A DNA stretch of 64,000 nt from Sphingopyxis sp. GW247-27LB (GCF_002277025.1 NZ_NIWD01000009.1:638460-702459), one strand, 5' to 3'. Positions 52,132 to 60,844 are shown, counted from the stretch's first letter. Notes: generated by a model from the sequence alone, not told the origin. Program-made: numbers and translations.

Positions 52132-52335
52132 TTGGGCGAGCTCATTCGATCGGAGGCCGGGAAAGGACCGGCAAACAGGGTCGCCTTCGTTGTACAATCG
52201 CGCGACGAGCCGTTGGCAAGATTTTTCAATGCACGTCCTCTTCCCCGGTGCCGCGCCTTGGACAGGGCGGTCGTCGTATGATGGGTATCGCGGACTTTCG
52301 TATTTTGTCAATTTTTATAGGGGATTTTATTGAAA

Positions 52336-52374
52336 CGAAAAAAATCGAAAGCAAATTTCTTGCGAACATCGAAA
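52336..52374. promoter_or_regulatory. Putative DeoR operator: three TCGAAA-type repeats
   Basis: CGAAA occurs at 52336-52340, 52346-52350 and 52370-52374, the last two as TCGAAA, in an AT-rich stretch just before aptA. Repeated TTTCG/CGAAA motifs are common in DeoR-family operators. The first two are 10 bp apart, on one helical face. Confidence 0.5.
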
Positions 52375-52405
52375 GGCTGAGCTAATTGCGGGGGTGAGAG
52401 AGAGG

Positions 52406-53293
52406 ATGATGGGCAATCCGGATATGGTAGATGTGGCCGCTTCGGCGGATCGGCGCGATTCGCTGGCCGCGCGGGCGGAATTCGTCCGTGAGCGGGCCAA
52501 TTGGATGCGCCGCCGGCTGTTGAAGATGATCGTCGATGCGGGTCAGGGGCATCCTGGCGGTGACCTTTCGTCCGCAGATATAGTGGCTTGCCTCTATTTC
52601 GATATTCTTCGGATCGACCCGAAGGTCCCGGCCGCTCCGGGCCGCGATCGCTTCGTGCTGAGCAAGGGGCATTGCACCGGGGTGCTCTACACCGCGCTCG
52701 CCGGCCGGGGCTTCTTTCCGGAGGCCGAACTCGACACCTATCTGAAGCCCGAGTCGCGCCTCAACGGGCATCCCAACCGCACCTATCTGCCCGGCATCGA
52801 AACCAACACCGGGCCGCTCGGTCATGGCCTGCCGGTCGGCGTGGGCGTCGCGGTGGCGGGCCAGATCGACGAGGCCGGCTATCGCGTGTTCGTGCTCACC
52901 GGCGACGGCGAGCTGCAGGAAGGCAGCATGTGGGAGGCGGCGATGTTCGCCGGCCACCGCGGCCTCGGCAACCTCACCGTCATCGTCGACCGCAACCGCC
53001 TGCAGCAGGGCGCGCGCACCGAAGAGACCAATGCGCTCGAACCGCTCGCCGACAAGTGGCGCGCGTTCGGCTGGGACGTGGTCGAGGTCGACGGGCACGA
53101 CCATGCGGCGCTGCTCGCCGCCTTCGACGATGCCGCCGCGGCGCGCGCCAGGCCGCGCGTCATCATCGCCAACACCTTCAAGGGCCAGGGCGTCAGCTTC
53201 ATGCGCGACCAGGCGGGCTGGCACCATGGCGTGCCCAATGCGGAGCAATATGCGCAGGCCATGGCCGAACTCGAAGCGGAGATGAGCCGATGA
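52406..53293 (+). CDS. aptA: D-apulose-4-phosphate transketolase, N-terminal (TPP) subunit AptA
   Basis: The N-terminal half of a split transketolase (295 residues from ATG 52406; ATG 52409 is also possible after the purine-rich GTGAGAGAGAGG). It carries GHPGGDLSSADI, SKGHCTGVLY and the thiamine diphosphate motif GDGELQEGSMWEA followed by VDRN. With aptB it would transfer a glycolaldehyde unit from D-apulose 4-phosphate to glyceraldehyde 3-phosphate, giving dihydroxyacetone phosphate and xylulose 5-phosphate. The neighbouring kinase and apsI make apulose phosphate the likely donor. It overlaps aptB (ATGA). Cytoplasmic. Confidence 0.83.
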   Translation: MMGNPDMVDVAASADRRDSLAARAEFVRERANWMRRRLLKMIVDAGQGHPGGDLSSADIVACLYFDILRIDPKVPAAPGRDRFVLSKGHCTGVLYTALAGRGFFPEAELDTYLKPESRLNGHPNRTYLPGIETNTGPLGHGLPVGVGVAVAGQIDEAGYRVFVLTGDGELQEGSMWEAAMFAGHRGLGNLTVIVDRNRLQQGARTEETNALEPLADKWRAFGWDVVEVDGHDHAALLAAFDDAAAARARPRVIIANTFKGQGVSFMRDQAGWHHGVPNAEQYAQAMAELEAEMSR

Positions 53294-54252
53294 GCGCCGC
53301 TGCTCCTGCCGCCGCGGGCACCTTCGATTGTCGCGATGCCTATGTCCGCGCGGTCGAGGAGCTCGCCGAGGGCGACGACCGCATCGTCGCGGTCGTCAAC
53401 GACTCGGTCGGCTCATCGAAGCTCGGCAAGTTCCGCGACCGTTTCCCGGCGCGGCTGATCAACGTCGGCATCGCCGAGCAGAATATGGTCGGTGTCGGCG
53501 CCGGCCTCGCGAACGGCGGCAAGATCCCGTTCGTCAGCGCCGCGTCCTGTTTCCTCTCCGCGCGCGCGCTCGAGCAGATCAAGGCGGATTGCGCCTACAG
53601 CCAGCAGAACGTCAAGCTGTGCGGCATCTCGTCGGGGGTCGCCTATGGCGAGCTGGGCGCGACGCATCACAGCATCGAGGACATCGCCTGGCTGCGCGCG
53701 ATCGACAAGCTGACGGTCATCGTCCCCGCCGACCCTTGGGAAACCGCGGCGGCGGTCAAGGCGGCGGCCGGGCACGACGGGCCGGTCTATATCCGCATCA
53801 GCCGCATGCCCGTGCCAGCGCTGCCGCGCCCCGAGGGCGCAACCTTCGCGATCGGCAAGGCCGAGACGCTGCGCGACGGCGGCGATGTCGCGATCATCGC
53901 GAACGGCACGCTGGTGCACCGCGCGCTCGACGCCGCGGCGGCGCTGGCGGCCGAGGGGATCGCGGCGCGCGTGATCAACATGGCGAGCGTTTCGCCGATC
54001 GACGCCGAGGCGATCGCCGCCGCCGCGGCGACGGGCGCGATCGTCACCGCCGAGGAAGGGCTCGCCGCCGGCGGCCTGGGCGGCGCGGTCGCCGAATATT
54101 GCGCCGAACATCATCCGGTGCGCGTGAAGCGGCTCGGCTTCCCCGGTTTCCTGCCGACGGGCTCGCCGAGCTGGCTGATGGAACGCTACGGCCTGACCGC
54201 GGAGGGCATCGCCGCCGCCGCGCGCGATCTGGTTACGGCGAAAAGCCTATGA
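53290..54252 (+). CDS. aptB: D-apulose-4-phosphate transketolase, C-terminal subunit AptB
   Basis: The C-terminal half of a split transketolase (320 residues), starting ATGA over the aptA stop. The pyrimidine-binding domain shows INVGIAEQNMVGVGAGLANGG, with the conserved glutamate of the TPP site in IAEQN. GVAYGELGATHHSIEDIAWLR follows, and then a C-terminal transketolase domain (IVTAEEGLAAGGLGGAVAEYC). It pairs with aptA to form a functional alpha2beta2-type enzyme. Its own stop overlaps the aplK ATG, giving a tight aptA-aptB-aplK unit. Confidence 0.83.
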   Translation: MSAAAPAAAGTFDCRDAYVRAVEELAEGDDRIVAVVNDSVGSSKLGKFRDRFPARLINVGIAEQNMVGVGAGLANGGKIPFVSAASCFLSARALEQIKADCAYSQQNVKLCGISSGVAYGELGATHHSIEDIAWLRAIDKLTVIVPADPWETAAAVKAAAGHDGPVYIRISRMPVPALPRPEGATFAIGKAETLRDGGDVAIIANGTLVHRALDAAAALAAEGIAARVINMASVSPIDAEAIAAAAATGAIVTAEEGLAAGGLGGAVAEYCAEHHPVRVKRLGFPGFLPTGSPSWLMERYGLTAEGIAAAARDLVTAKSL

Positions 54253-55733
54253 CCGAGCGGCTCGTCCTCGCGATCGATCAGGGCACGACCAACACCAAGG
54301 CGCTGCTGGTGGCGCCCGACGGTTCGGTGCGCCTGTCGCGGTCGCGGGCGATGAGTCTCGATTATCCGCAGCCGGGCTGGGTCGAGCAATCGGCGTCGGA
54401 CATCTGGGAAACCGTGGCCGGGCTGATCGCCGAGGTCGCCGCGGCCGCCGGCCCCGCCGATATCGCCGCGGTCGCGATTTCCAACCAGCGCGAGACGATC
54501 GTCGTCTGGGATGCCGCGACGGGCCACCCGATCGGCCCCGCGATCATCTGGCAATGCCGGCGTTCGGCCGACCGCTGCAACGCCCTGCGCGCCGCCGGCC
54601 ACGAAGCCGAGATCGCGGCGCGTTCGGGTCTCGGGCTCGACCCGCTCTTTCCGGCCGCCAAGATCGCGTGGCTGCTCGACGAAACTCCCGGAGCGCGCGC
54701 GCGCGCCGAGCGCGGCGAGCTCAAGTGCGGCACGATCGACAGCTGGCTGCTCTGGAACCTGACCGCCGGCGGCGTGCATGCGACCGACCATGGCAATGCA
54801 TCGCGGACGCAGCTCTTCAATCTCGACACCCTGTCCTGGGACGCCGATCTCGCGCGCCTGTTCGACGTGCCCCTTTCGCTCTTGCCGGCGGTCATGCCCT
54901 CCGACAGCCGCTTCGGCGCCGTCGCGCATGGCGTGACCGCGCTCCGCGACCATACGCCGATCCACGCGATGATCGGCGACAGCCATGCCGCCCTCTTCGC
55001 CCATGCGGCGAGCGGCGCGCGTCTCAAGGTCACGATCGGCACCGGCAGCTCGCTGATGACCGCCACCGACGGGCGCGTGCGCTCGTCGCACGGCCTGTCG
55101 AGCACGATCGCCTGGAGCCAGGGCGACGCGGTGCAGCATGCGCTCGAAGGGAATATCTCGGTGTCCGGTCAGGCCGCGGCCTTCGCCGCGACGCTGCTCG
55201 GCCTCCCCGACGAAGAGGCGCTGACCAGCCTCGCGGCGAGCGTCGACGACAGCGACGGGGTGGTGTTCGTTCCCGCGCTGGCGGGGCTTGGGGCGCCGCA
55301 CTGGTGCAGCGACGCGCGGGGCGCGATCACGGGCCTGTCGCTGAGCAGCGGCCGCGCGCACGTCGCGCGCGCGACGCTCGAGGCGATCGCGCTGCAGATC
55401 GGCGATGTCGTCGCCGCGCTCGACGCCGATCTCGGCGCCAGGCTGCCCGAGCTGTCGGTCGACGGCGGCGCCACCCGCAACGCCTTGCTGATGCAGCTGC
55501 TCGCCGATCTGCTCGATCGCGAGATCGTGCGGCCCGCCATCGCCGAGGCGAGCGCGCTGGGTGCCGCGCGGCTGGCGGGCGAAGCGCTGGGCCTCGCGGC
55601 GGCGGGGAGCCATTCGGTTCAAGCGGAGCGTTTCGCCCCGGCCATGGCGGCCGAGCGGCGCGCACGCGTGGTGCGCCGCTGGCGCGACGCGGTGGCGAGC
55701 GCCGTGCGCGACGCCGCGCAAGGAGGGACGTGA
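54249..55733 (+). CDS. aplK: FGGY-family D-apulose kinase AplK
   Basis: An FGGY carbohydrate kinase (494 residues). The N-terminal domain starts VLAIDQGTTNTKALL and carries QRETIVVWDAATGHPIGPAIIWQ, as in glycerol-kinase-like enzymes. The C-terminal ATP-binding domain has LEGNISVSGQAAAF and SVDGGATRNALLMQLLADLL. ATG 54249 overlaps the aptB stop. Position after the split transketolase and opposite apsI indicates phosphorylation of D-apulose to D-apulose 4-phosphate. Glycerol or another polyol is the alternative by homology alone. Cytoplasmic. Confidence 0.82.
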   Translation: MTERLVLAIDQGTTNTKALLVAPDGSVRLSRSRAMSLDYPQPGWVEQSASDIWETVAGLIAEVAAAAGPADIAAVAISNQRETIVVWDAATGHPIGPAIIWQCRRSADRCNALRAAGHEAEIAARSGLGLDPLFPAAKIAWLLDETPGARARAERGELKCGTIDSWLLWNLTAGGVHATDHGNASRTQLFNLDTLSWDADLARLFDVPLSLLPAVMPSDSRFGAVAHGVTALRDHTPIHAMIGDSHAALFAHAASGARLKVTIGTGSSLMTATDGRVRSSHGLSSTIAWSQGDAVQHALEGNISVSGQAAAFAATLLGLPDEEALTSLAASVDDSDGVVFVPALAGLGAPHWCSDARGAITGLSLSSGRAHVARATLEAIALQIGDVVAALDADLGARLPELSVDGGATRNALLMQLLADLLDREIVRPAIAEASALGAARLAGEALGLAAAGSHSVQAERFAPAMAAERRARVVRRWRDAVASAVRDAAQGGT

Positions 55734-55806
55734 CGATACGGCGGGGCCGTAGCGCGAAACGTGCGGCGTCCGGTGGACGCCAAAAAACATGGGAAGGGAG
55801 TGGACA

Positions 55807-58800
55807 ATGAGGAATTTCAGAACTTCGCGTTCCGCGCTGCTACGCGGAATGCTGCTCGGGACGAGCGTGATGACGCTTTTCGCGGGCACGACGGCTTTTG
55901 CGCAGGACGAAACCGGCGCCGAGCCGCAGCAGACCGGTACGCAATCGGCCGATAACGACATCATCGTTACGGGCAGCCGCATTCGCAATCCCACGCTGAC
56001 CTCGTCATCGCCGCTTCAGGTCGTCACGGCCGAGAAGCTCGAAAATGCGGGTGCGACCAACGTGCAGGAAGTGCTGACGCAGATCCCGGCGGTCGGCGTG
56101 CCCAGCCAGACGCGCGTCGGCAACGCCGGCGACACCAACCCCGGCCTCGCCACGGTCAACCTGCGCAACCTCGGCACCGATCGCACGCTGGTGCTGATCG
56201 ACGGCCGCCGGACGGTCGCGGGCATCCCCGGCACGGCGCAGGTCGACCTGTCGATGATCCCGACCTCGTTCATCGAGCGCGTCGACGTGCTGACCGGCGG
56301 CGCCTCCGCCGTCTATGGCTCGGACGCGATCGCGGGCGTCGTCAACTTCATCTACAAGAAGAATTTCGAGGGGCTCGACGCCAATCTCCAGGCGGGCATC
56401 TCCGAACTCGGCGACGACAAGCGCTATTCGATCAACGCCACCTTCGGCCAGAATTTCGCCGACGGCCGTGGTAACGTGATGATCTACGCCGGCTACAACC
56501 ACGAGGGCAATGTCCCCAACAGCAAGCGCGAACGCACCGCGTCGGGCTGGGGCAGCCTCGGCAACCTGCTGCGCGTCGGCGGCGACAGCGACGCCAATCT
56601 CACCGCCGCGCAGAATCTGTTCAACCGTTACTATCAGCCGTCGAACGTCGGCCCCGGCGGCACCTTCAACTTCGGCGGCGTCGGCAGCCGGCTGATCCTG
56701 CCCGACGGCACGCTCGATCGTTTCCCGTCGCTGACCGCCGCGACGATCAACGACCCGGACGTCCTCGCGAAGATCGAGAAATATGGCTATAACGCCGCCG
56801 AGCTCGGCCAGCAGGCGTCGCCATCGAACCAGTTCACGATCGCGATGCGCACCAATTACGACGTGACCGACAATCTCAACCTGTTCGTGGAATCGACCTT
56901 CTCGAACTACAAGACCGTCGGCCGGCGCGAAGCGTCGCCGATGCGCACCGACAGCGCGCTGGGCGCGTTCACGGGAACCAACGGCTTCTTCCCGATCGAG
57001 TTCATGGTCGTCAATCCCAACGATCCCAACGACGTCCGGCAGCTCGCCAACCCGTTCGTTCCGCAGGCCGCGTTCGATGCGGCGGACAACCGCGCCGCCA
57101 ACGACGCCTTCGGGTCGAGGGACATGAGCTTCCTGCTGCGTACGACCATGTTCGGCGACGGAACCCGCAGCACGCCGACCGAACGCGACAATTTCCGCGC
57201 CGCGGCGGGCGGAACGCTGAAGCTGGGCGGCGACTGGGCCGCCGACTTCTATTACCAATATGGCTTCACCAAGCAGCGCCAGGGGATGACCGGCCTTGCC
57301 GACCTCTATCGCCTGGCGCAGGCCGTTCAGGTCATTCCCGACGTGTTCGACTATGACAATGACGGCAATTCGACCGAGGCGATCTGCGTCGACGCCAATG
57401 CCCGCTCGCAGGGCTGTGTGCCGATCAACGTCTTCGGTCTGAACCCCGACGGATCGAGCAAGGTCACCAAGGAGGCGGCCGATTGGCTCTACACCGAGAT
57501 GAGCCGCTATTCGAAGCAGGTGATGCAGACCGCGGCGGTGAACGTCGGCGGCACGGTGTTCGAGCTTCCCGCCGGCCCGCTGCAGGTGTCGGTTGGCGCC
57601 GAATGGCGCAAGGAATCGAGCCTCGACGACTTCGATCCGCTGACCAACGCCGCGCGCAACGGCTATGTCCAGCTGCTCGATACGTCCGGCGCCTTCACCG
57701 TCAAGGAAGGCTATGGCGAAGTCGTCGTGCCGTTGATCCACGACACGCCCTTCATCCATAACCTCACGCTCCGTGGCGCGGCCCGCGTCTCCGACTATTC
57801 GACGGTCGGCACCTTCTGGGCGTGGAACCTCGGCGCCGAATGGTCGCCGGTCGAGGATATCCGCTTCCGGGCGGTCTATGCCCACGCGGTTCGCGCGCCG
57901 AACATCGGCGAGCTCTACGCGGCCGCCGCGGCGGGCATCATCACCATCACCGACCCCTGCCAGGGCGTGACGATGGCGGAAACCAGCGCGGTGGCGGTGA
58001 ACTGCCGCGCCGATCCGGGCGTGCTTGCCAACATCCAGGCGAACGGGTCGATGACGCTGACCTCGTCCGACACGGCGGGCGTCGGCAGCATCACCGCGGC
58101 GAACCCGAACATCCGCGAGGAAACGGGCAAGACGCTGACGCTGGGCATGGTGGTCAATCCGCGCTCGATCGACGCGCTGCGCAACTTCGTCTTCACGGTC
58201 GACTATTTCGACATCAAGCTCGACGATGCGATCAACCGCCTCAGCGCGGCGACCGTGCTCAACAAATGCTACGCCGACGGCCTGGCGGACTTCTGCCAGT
58301 TCGTCACCCGGCGTCAGCAGCCGTCGGGCGCGTTCAGCGTCGGTTCGGTCGAGCAGGTCGTGCGCGGCCTGATCAACAGCGGCGGCTCGTTCGCCCGCGG
58401 TCTCGACTTCACCGCGAGCTACAGCCACGATCTGTTCGGCGGCACCGCCACGATCCAGGGCAGCTGGACGCACCTGCTCAAGCAGGGCGTCGTTCCGCTC
58501 ACCGGCGACGATTACGACAACACCATGGGTGAAATCGGAACGCCGCGCGATTCGGGCAATCTGACGCTCGGTTGGGATAATGATACGTTCGGCCTGACCC
58601 TGTTGAACCGCTATGTCGGCAAGCAGATGTTCGATTACGAAAACTATCAGACGCGCTTCCGGCTCGCCGACGGCTCGCTGCCCGACAAGAAATATTTCAC
58701 GGTCGGGTCGAAGATCTACACCGATGCCCAGATCCGCTACAAGGGCATCGAGAATTTCGAGATCTTCGCCGGCGTGAACAACCTGTTCAACGTCAAGCAG

Positions 58801-58896
58801 CCGCCCCTCTGGGTCGGCACGCCGAACGGCAGCCCGAACGCGATCTGGGACATCATCGGACGCCGTTACTATGGCGGCGTTCGCGCGAAGTTCTGA
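55807..58896 (+). CDS. TonB-dependent outer-membrane receptor
   Basis: The protein has 1029 residues from ATG 55807, which follows GGGAG by a good distance. A signal peptide ends at GTTAFAQ. A TonB-box-like DIIVTGSRIRNPTL segment is followed by the plug domain (about 60-190: LENAGATNVQEVLTQIPAVG, RTLVLIDGRR, VDVLTGGASAVYGSDAIAGVVNF). A large beta-barrel ends in the aromatic-poor YYGGVRAKF. Sphingomonads often use such receptors for oligosaccharides. It lies 73 bp behind aplK and is the only outer-membrane porter in the window, so it is the likely importer of apiose/rhamnose-bearing oligosaccharides. A strong terminator follows. Confidence 0.9.
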   Translation: MRNFRTSRSALLRGMLLGTSVMTLFAGTTAFAQDETGAEPQQTGTQSADNDIIVTGSRIRNPTLTSSSPLQVVTAEKLENAGATNVQEVLTQIPAVGVPSQTRVGNAGDTNPGLATVNLRNLGTDRTLVLIDGRRTVAGIPGTAQVDLSMIPTSFIERVDVLTGGASAVYGSDAIAGVVNFIYKKNFEGLDANLQAGISELGDDKRYSINATFGQNFADGRGNVMIYAGYNHEGNVPNSKRERTASGWGSLGNLLRVGGDSDANLTAAQNLFNRYYQPSNVGPGGTFNFGGVGSRLILPDGTLDRFPSLTAATINDPDVLAKIEKYGYNAAELGQQASPSNQFTIAMRTNYDVTDNLNLFVESTFSNYKTVGRREASPMRTDSALGAFTGTNGFFPIEFMVVNPNDPNDVRQLANPFVPQAAFDAADNRAANDAFGSRDMSFLLRTTMFGDGTRSTPTERDNFRAAAGGTLKLGGDWAADFYYQYGFTKQRQGMTGLADLYRLAQAVQVIPDVFDYDNDGNSTEAICVDANARSQGCVPINVFGLNPDGSSKVTKEAADWLYTEMSRYSKQVMQTAAVNVGGTVFELPAGPLQVSVGAEWRKESSLDDFDPLTNAARNGYVQLLDTSGAFTVKEGYGEVVVPLIHDTPFIHNLTLRGAARVSDYSTVGTFWAWNLGAEWSPVEDIRFRAVYAHAVRAPNIGELYAAAAAGIITITDPCQGVTMAETSAVAVNCRADPGVLANIQANGSMTLTSSDTAGVGSITAANPNIREETGKTLTLGMVVNPRSIDALRNFVFTVDYFDIKLDDAINRLSAATVLNKCYADGLADFCQFVTRRQQPSGAFSVGSVEQVVRGLINSGGSFARGLDFTASYSHDLFGGTATIQGSWTHLLKQGVVPLTGDDYDNTMGEIGTPRDSGNLTLGWDNDTFGLTLLNRYVGKQMFDYENYQTRFRLADGSLPDKKYFTVGSKIYTDAQIRYKGIENFEIFAGVNNLFNVKQPPLWVGTPNGSPNAIWDIIGRRYYGGVRAKF

Positions 58897-58919
58897 TCTT
58901 ACCGATCTCCCCCTCACTG

Positions 58920-58947
58920 GGGCGGCGCCTATGGCGCCGCCCTTTTT
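58920..58947 (+). terminator. Rho-independent terminator after the TonB receptor
   Basis: A perfect 10-bp GC stem (GGGCGGCGCC / GGCGCCGCCC) with a 3-nt loop is followed by five T. It begins 23 bp after the receptor stop and ends the rightward apt-receptor unit. Confidence 0.92.
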
Positions 58948-59025
58948 GTTTGGGGATCGGGCTGCTTACAAATGTACGACGGCTTTGGGGTGGAAAGCGG
59001 AAGTGACGACGACTACGTTGGTACG

Positions 59026-59289
59026 ATGGCTAATCGTCGGCGAGAATTACTGAGCACTGCCTTTGAGGACTCATCGGGCCGATGGATTTGGTATGCGAAC
59101 GCTTGGTCGTATGGAACTATCGTTAGCGCGGAAGAGCGCGAGATTTACCTTGCTTTCAACCCGATCGGCTTTCGGCGGGCGATAAAAGGTCGCCAAGCTA
59201 CTGAACCGCGGCGGCCCTACTGGCAGACGCTTAAACGCTTGTTGAGCGCCACATTTCTTGGGCGTGACCCTGCCTCGCGACAGGTTTAG
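59026..59289 (+). CDS. Small hypothetical protein in a low-GC patch
   Basis: A possible 87-residue protein from ATG 59026 (an ATG at 58972 would give 105). It is arginine- and tryptophan-rich (RWIWYANAWSYG, RRPYWQTLKRLLSATFLG), with no signal peptide or domain I recognise. SAEEREIYLAFNPIGF reads like real protein, and codon use differs from the neighbours (more A and T). No clear Shine-Dalgarno is visible. It sits between the receptor terminator and a sugar porter on the other strand, with no link to the glycan genes. It may be a short conserved orphan or a relic. Confidence 0.42.
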   Translation: MANRRRELLSTAFEDSSGRWIWYANAWSYGTIVSAEEREIYLAFNPIGFRRAIKGRQATEPRRPYWQTLKRLLSATFLGRDPASRQV

Positions 59290-59304
59290 CTAGAGGGCCT
59301 TAAT

Positions 59305-59356
59305 CGGTCGGAAAGCGGACCTCTCCCGACCGTAGGAAAGCGACCGCAACCGGTCG
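59305..59356. repeat. Cluster of inverted CGGTCG/CGACCG hexamers
   Basis: CGGTCGG (59305-59311) pairs with CCGACCG (59326-59332), and CGACCG (59341-59346) pairs with CGGTCG (59351-59356). The spacer text GAAAGCG(G)AC also recurs. It looks like a small interspersed palindromic element; copies elsewhere in the genome cannot be checked here. Confidence 0.45.
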
Positions 59357-59395
59357 AGGCGGGCCGCTTGATTCTTGTCACCTCGGACTCGGGGC

Positions 59396-59426
59396 CAGCC
59401 CCTCGCCTTTGGAAAGCGAGGGGCTG
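59396..59426 (-). terminator. Perfect 11-bp hairpin after the sugar porter, no U-tract
   Basis: CAGCCCCTCGC and GCGAGGGGCTG pair perfectly around a 9-nt loop, 29 bp past the porter stop. There is no T-run on either side, so it may terminate weakly or only protect the 3' end of the transcript. Confidence 0.4.
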
Positions 59427-59454
59427 AAAATGCCCCGATCAAAGCCAGATAACC

Positions 59455-60741
59455 CTATGCGGCCGCCTTGAGTTCGGCCTCGAGCTCCTCGAGCGACTTG
59501 CCTTCGTTGCGCGGCGCCCAGATGAAGCCGATCACGCCGCTGATCACGAGGAAGCCGACCAGGATCCACGCAAGCGTGGTGAAGCCCGTCGCGGTCAGCG
59601 CCGGGACGAAGAAGCTGAAGATGCCGAGCGCGATGCGGACCACCGCGAACATCACGCCCTGCGCGGTCGAGCGCAGTAGCGTCGGGAACATCTCCGAACT
59701 CCAGAGCTGGAAGAAGCTCTGGGCGCCGAAGCCACCGCCGATCGACATCAGGAAGACGTGCAGGATCGCCAGCGGCAGGGTGAGCGGAAACAGCGCGAGC
59801 AGCGACATGCCGATGATCTGGGTGACCGCCGAAATTCCGAACAGGAGGCGTTGGTTCACCCGGTCCGCGAGCTTCATGAAGATGAAGAAGATCGACGCCA
59901 TGCCGAGCAGGAAACTCAGCGTCTGCACCGCGACCGCGACGGCCTGGCTCTGATCGCCGACGGTGCGCAGGATATAGGGGAAGAAGAAGCCGTTGGTGCC
60001 CGCCCACAGGTTCCAGAACAGATACATGCCGCTCAAAAACGCCATCGAGCCGATATGCTGGCGCGTGAACAACTCCCTGATCCGGCCGGGCTTGGGCTGG
60101 GCGGTATCGCGCGGCGCCGCTTCCTGCGCGGCGAGCCAGCGCTGCGATTCCTGCATGCGCGAGCGCAGGAAGGTGAGCGCGATGGCGAGAATCGCGAGAT
60201 GCGCGAAGACGATGCGCGCGCCGAGCAGGCCGAGCGGCGTGAGGATCAGGAACATCAGCAGCACGACGACCGGGCCCAGATACCAGAGCACCTGCGCCAC
60301 GCCGCTATGCTTGCCGCGCTCGTTCTTGGGCGCCATTTCGGCGATCAGCGACCAGGAGGCGGGAATGTCCGCGCCGACCGCGAGGCCGACGAGGAAGAAG
60401 CCGAGCGTGACCATCCACGCGTTGACCGCGAACACCAGCCACAGCATGCCGAAGGCGTAAAAGAGCATGTCGTACTGATAGATCTTCTTGCGCCCGAACA
60501 GGTCGCACAGCCGCCCGCCGATCATGGCGCCGACCCCCGCCGAGATGGCGTTGGGACCAAAGGCGGCGATCAGGCCGATCAGGTCGTTGTTGAGCTTGTA
60601 GGCTTCCTGCCACAGCGCCAGCGCGGCCGATCCGGCGACGATCGATCCGGCGTCGATATAATTGGCGAGACCGGCGAGGATGGTGTTCTTCCAATCCTCG
60701 TTCCGCGGTTCCGCCGCAGCGCTGCTGGTCGGCATGGACAT
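59455..60741 (-). CDS. MFS sugar porter
   Basis: A sugar-porter-like major facilitator (428 residues from ATG 60741; ATG 60735 is also possible behind AGAGAGGG). It has about 12 membrane segments. Typical marks are GGRLCDLFGRKKIY between segments 2 and 3, a PASWSLIAEMAPKNERGKHSG loop, and the C-terminal EGKSLEELEAELK, as in xylose/myo-inositol/galactose symporters. Longer open sequence upstream of the ATG crosses the promoter and is not used. It faces the DUF5060 protein at 60845 across an operator site. It probably brings a released monosaccharide such as arabinose, apiose or galactose through the inner membrane; the sugar is not determined. Confidence 0.86.
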   Translation of the reverse strand: MSMPTSSAAAEPRNEDWKNTILAGLANYIDAGSIVAGSAALALWQEAYKLNNDLIGLIAAFGPNAISAGVGAMIGGRLCDLFGRKKIYQYDMLFYAFGMLWLVFAVNAWMVTLGFFLVGLAVGADIPASWSLIAEMAPKNERGKHSGVAQVLWYLGPVVVLLMFLILTPLGLLGARIVFAHLAILAIALTFLRSRMQESQRWLAAQEAAPRDTAQPKPGRIRELFTRQHIGSMAFLSGMYLFWNLWAGTNGFFFPYILRTVGDQSQAVAVAVQTLSFLLGMASIFFIFMKLADRVNQRLLFGISAVTQIIGMSLLALFPLTLPLAILHVFLMSIGGGFGAQSFFQLWSSEMFPTLLRSTAQGVMFAVVRIALGIFSFFVPALTATGFTTLAWILVGFLVISGVIGFIWAPRNEGKSLEELEAELKAAA

Positions 60742-60758
60742 ACCCTCTCTCTGGACAT

Positions 60759-60771
60759 ATGATAGTATTAT
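60759..60771. promoter_or_regulatory. Putative GntR/FCD operator between sugar porter and DUF5060 gene
   Basis: ATGATagtATTAT is an exact TNATNNNATNA match. It lies 17 bp before the porter start and 73 bp before the divergent gene at 60845, so it can serve both. Confidence 0.6.
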
Positions 60772-60844
60772 TGACGGTCTAGCCGCGACCGAAGGCAACA
60801 GCAAGCATCTGCGTGACGATTGAAGCAGACGGGGAGAGATTTGA

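Larger units (their letters stand above)
58948..59454. other. Intergenic stretch between receptor terminator and sugar porter
   Basis: About 500 bp of lower GC than the rest of the window. It holds the small hypothetical gene, clustered CGGTCG/CGACCG inverted hexamers and a strong hairpin. No operator of the TNATNNNATNA type, no RNA gene and no transposase is seen. Confidence 0.6.

Noticed and set aside
52131-52311. 60-residue N-terminal extension of the DeoR regulator
   Set aside because: Not DeoR-like sequence, and it would place the divergent promoter inside the gene; ATG 52131 matches the family start.
56005-58917. 970-codon antisense open frame over the TonB receptor
   Set aside because: Mirror of the receptor coding frame with no signal or domain; the receptor is clearly real.
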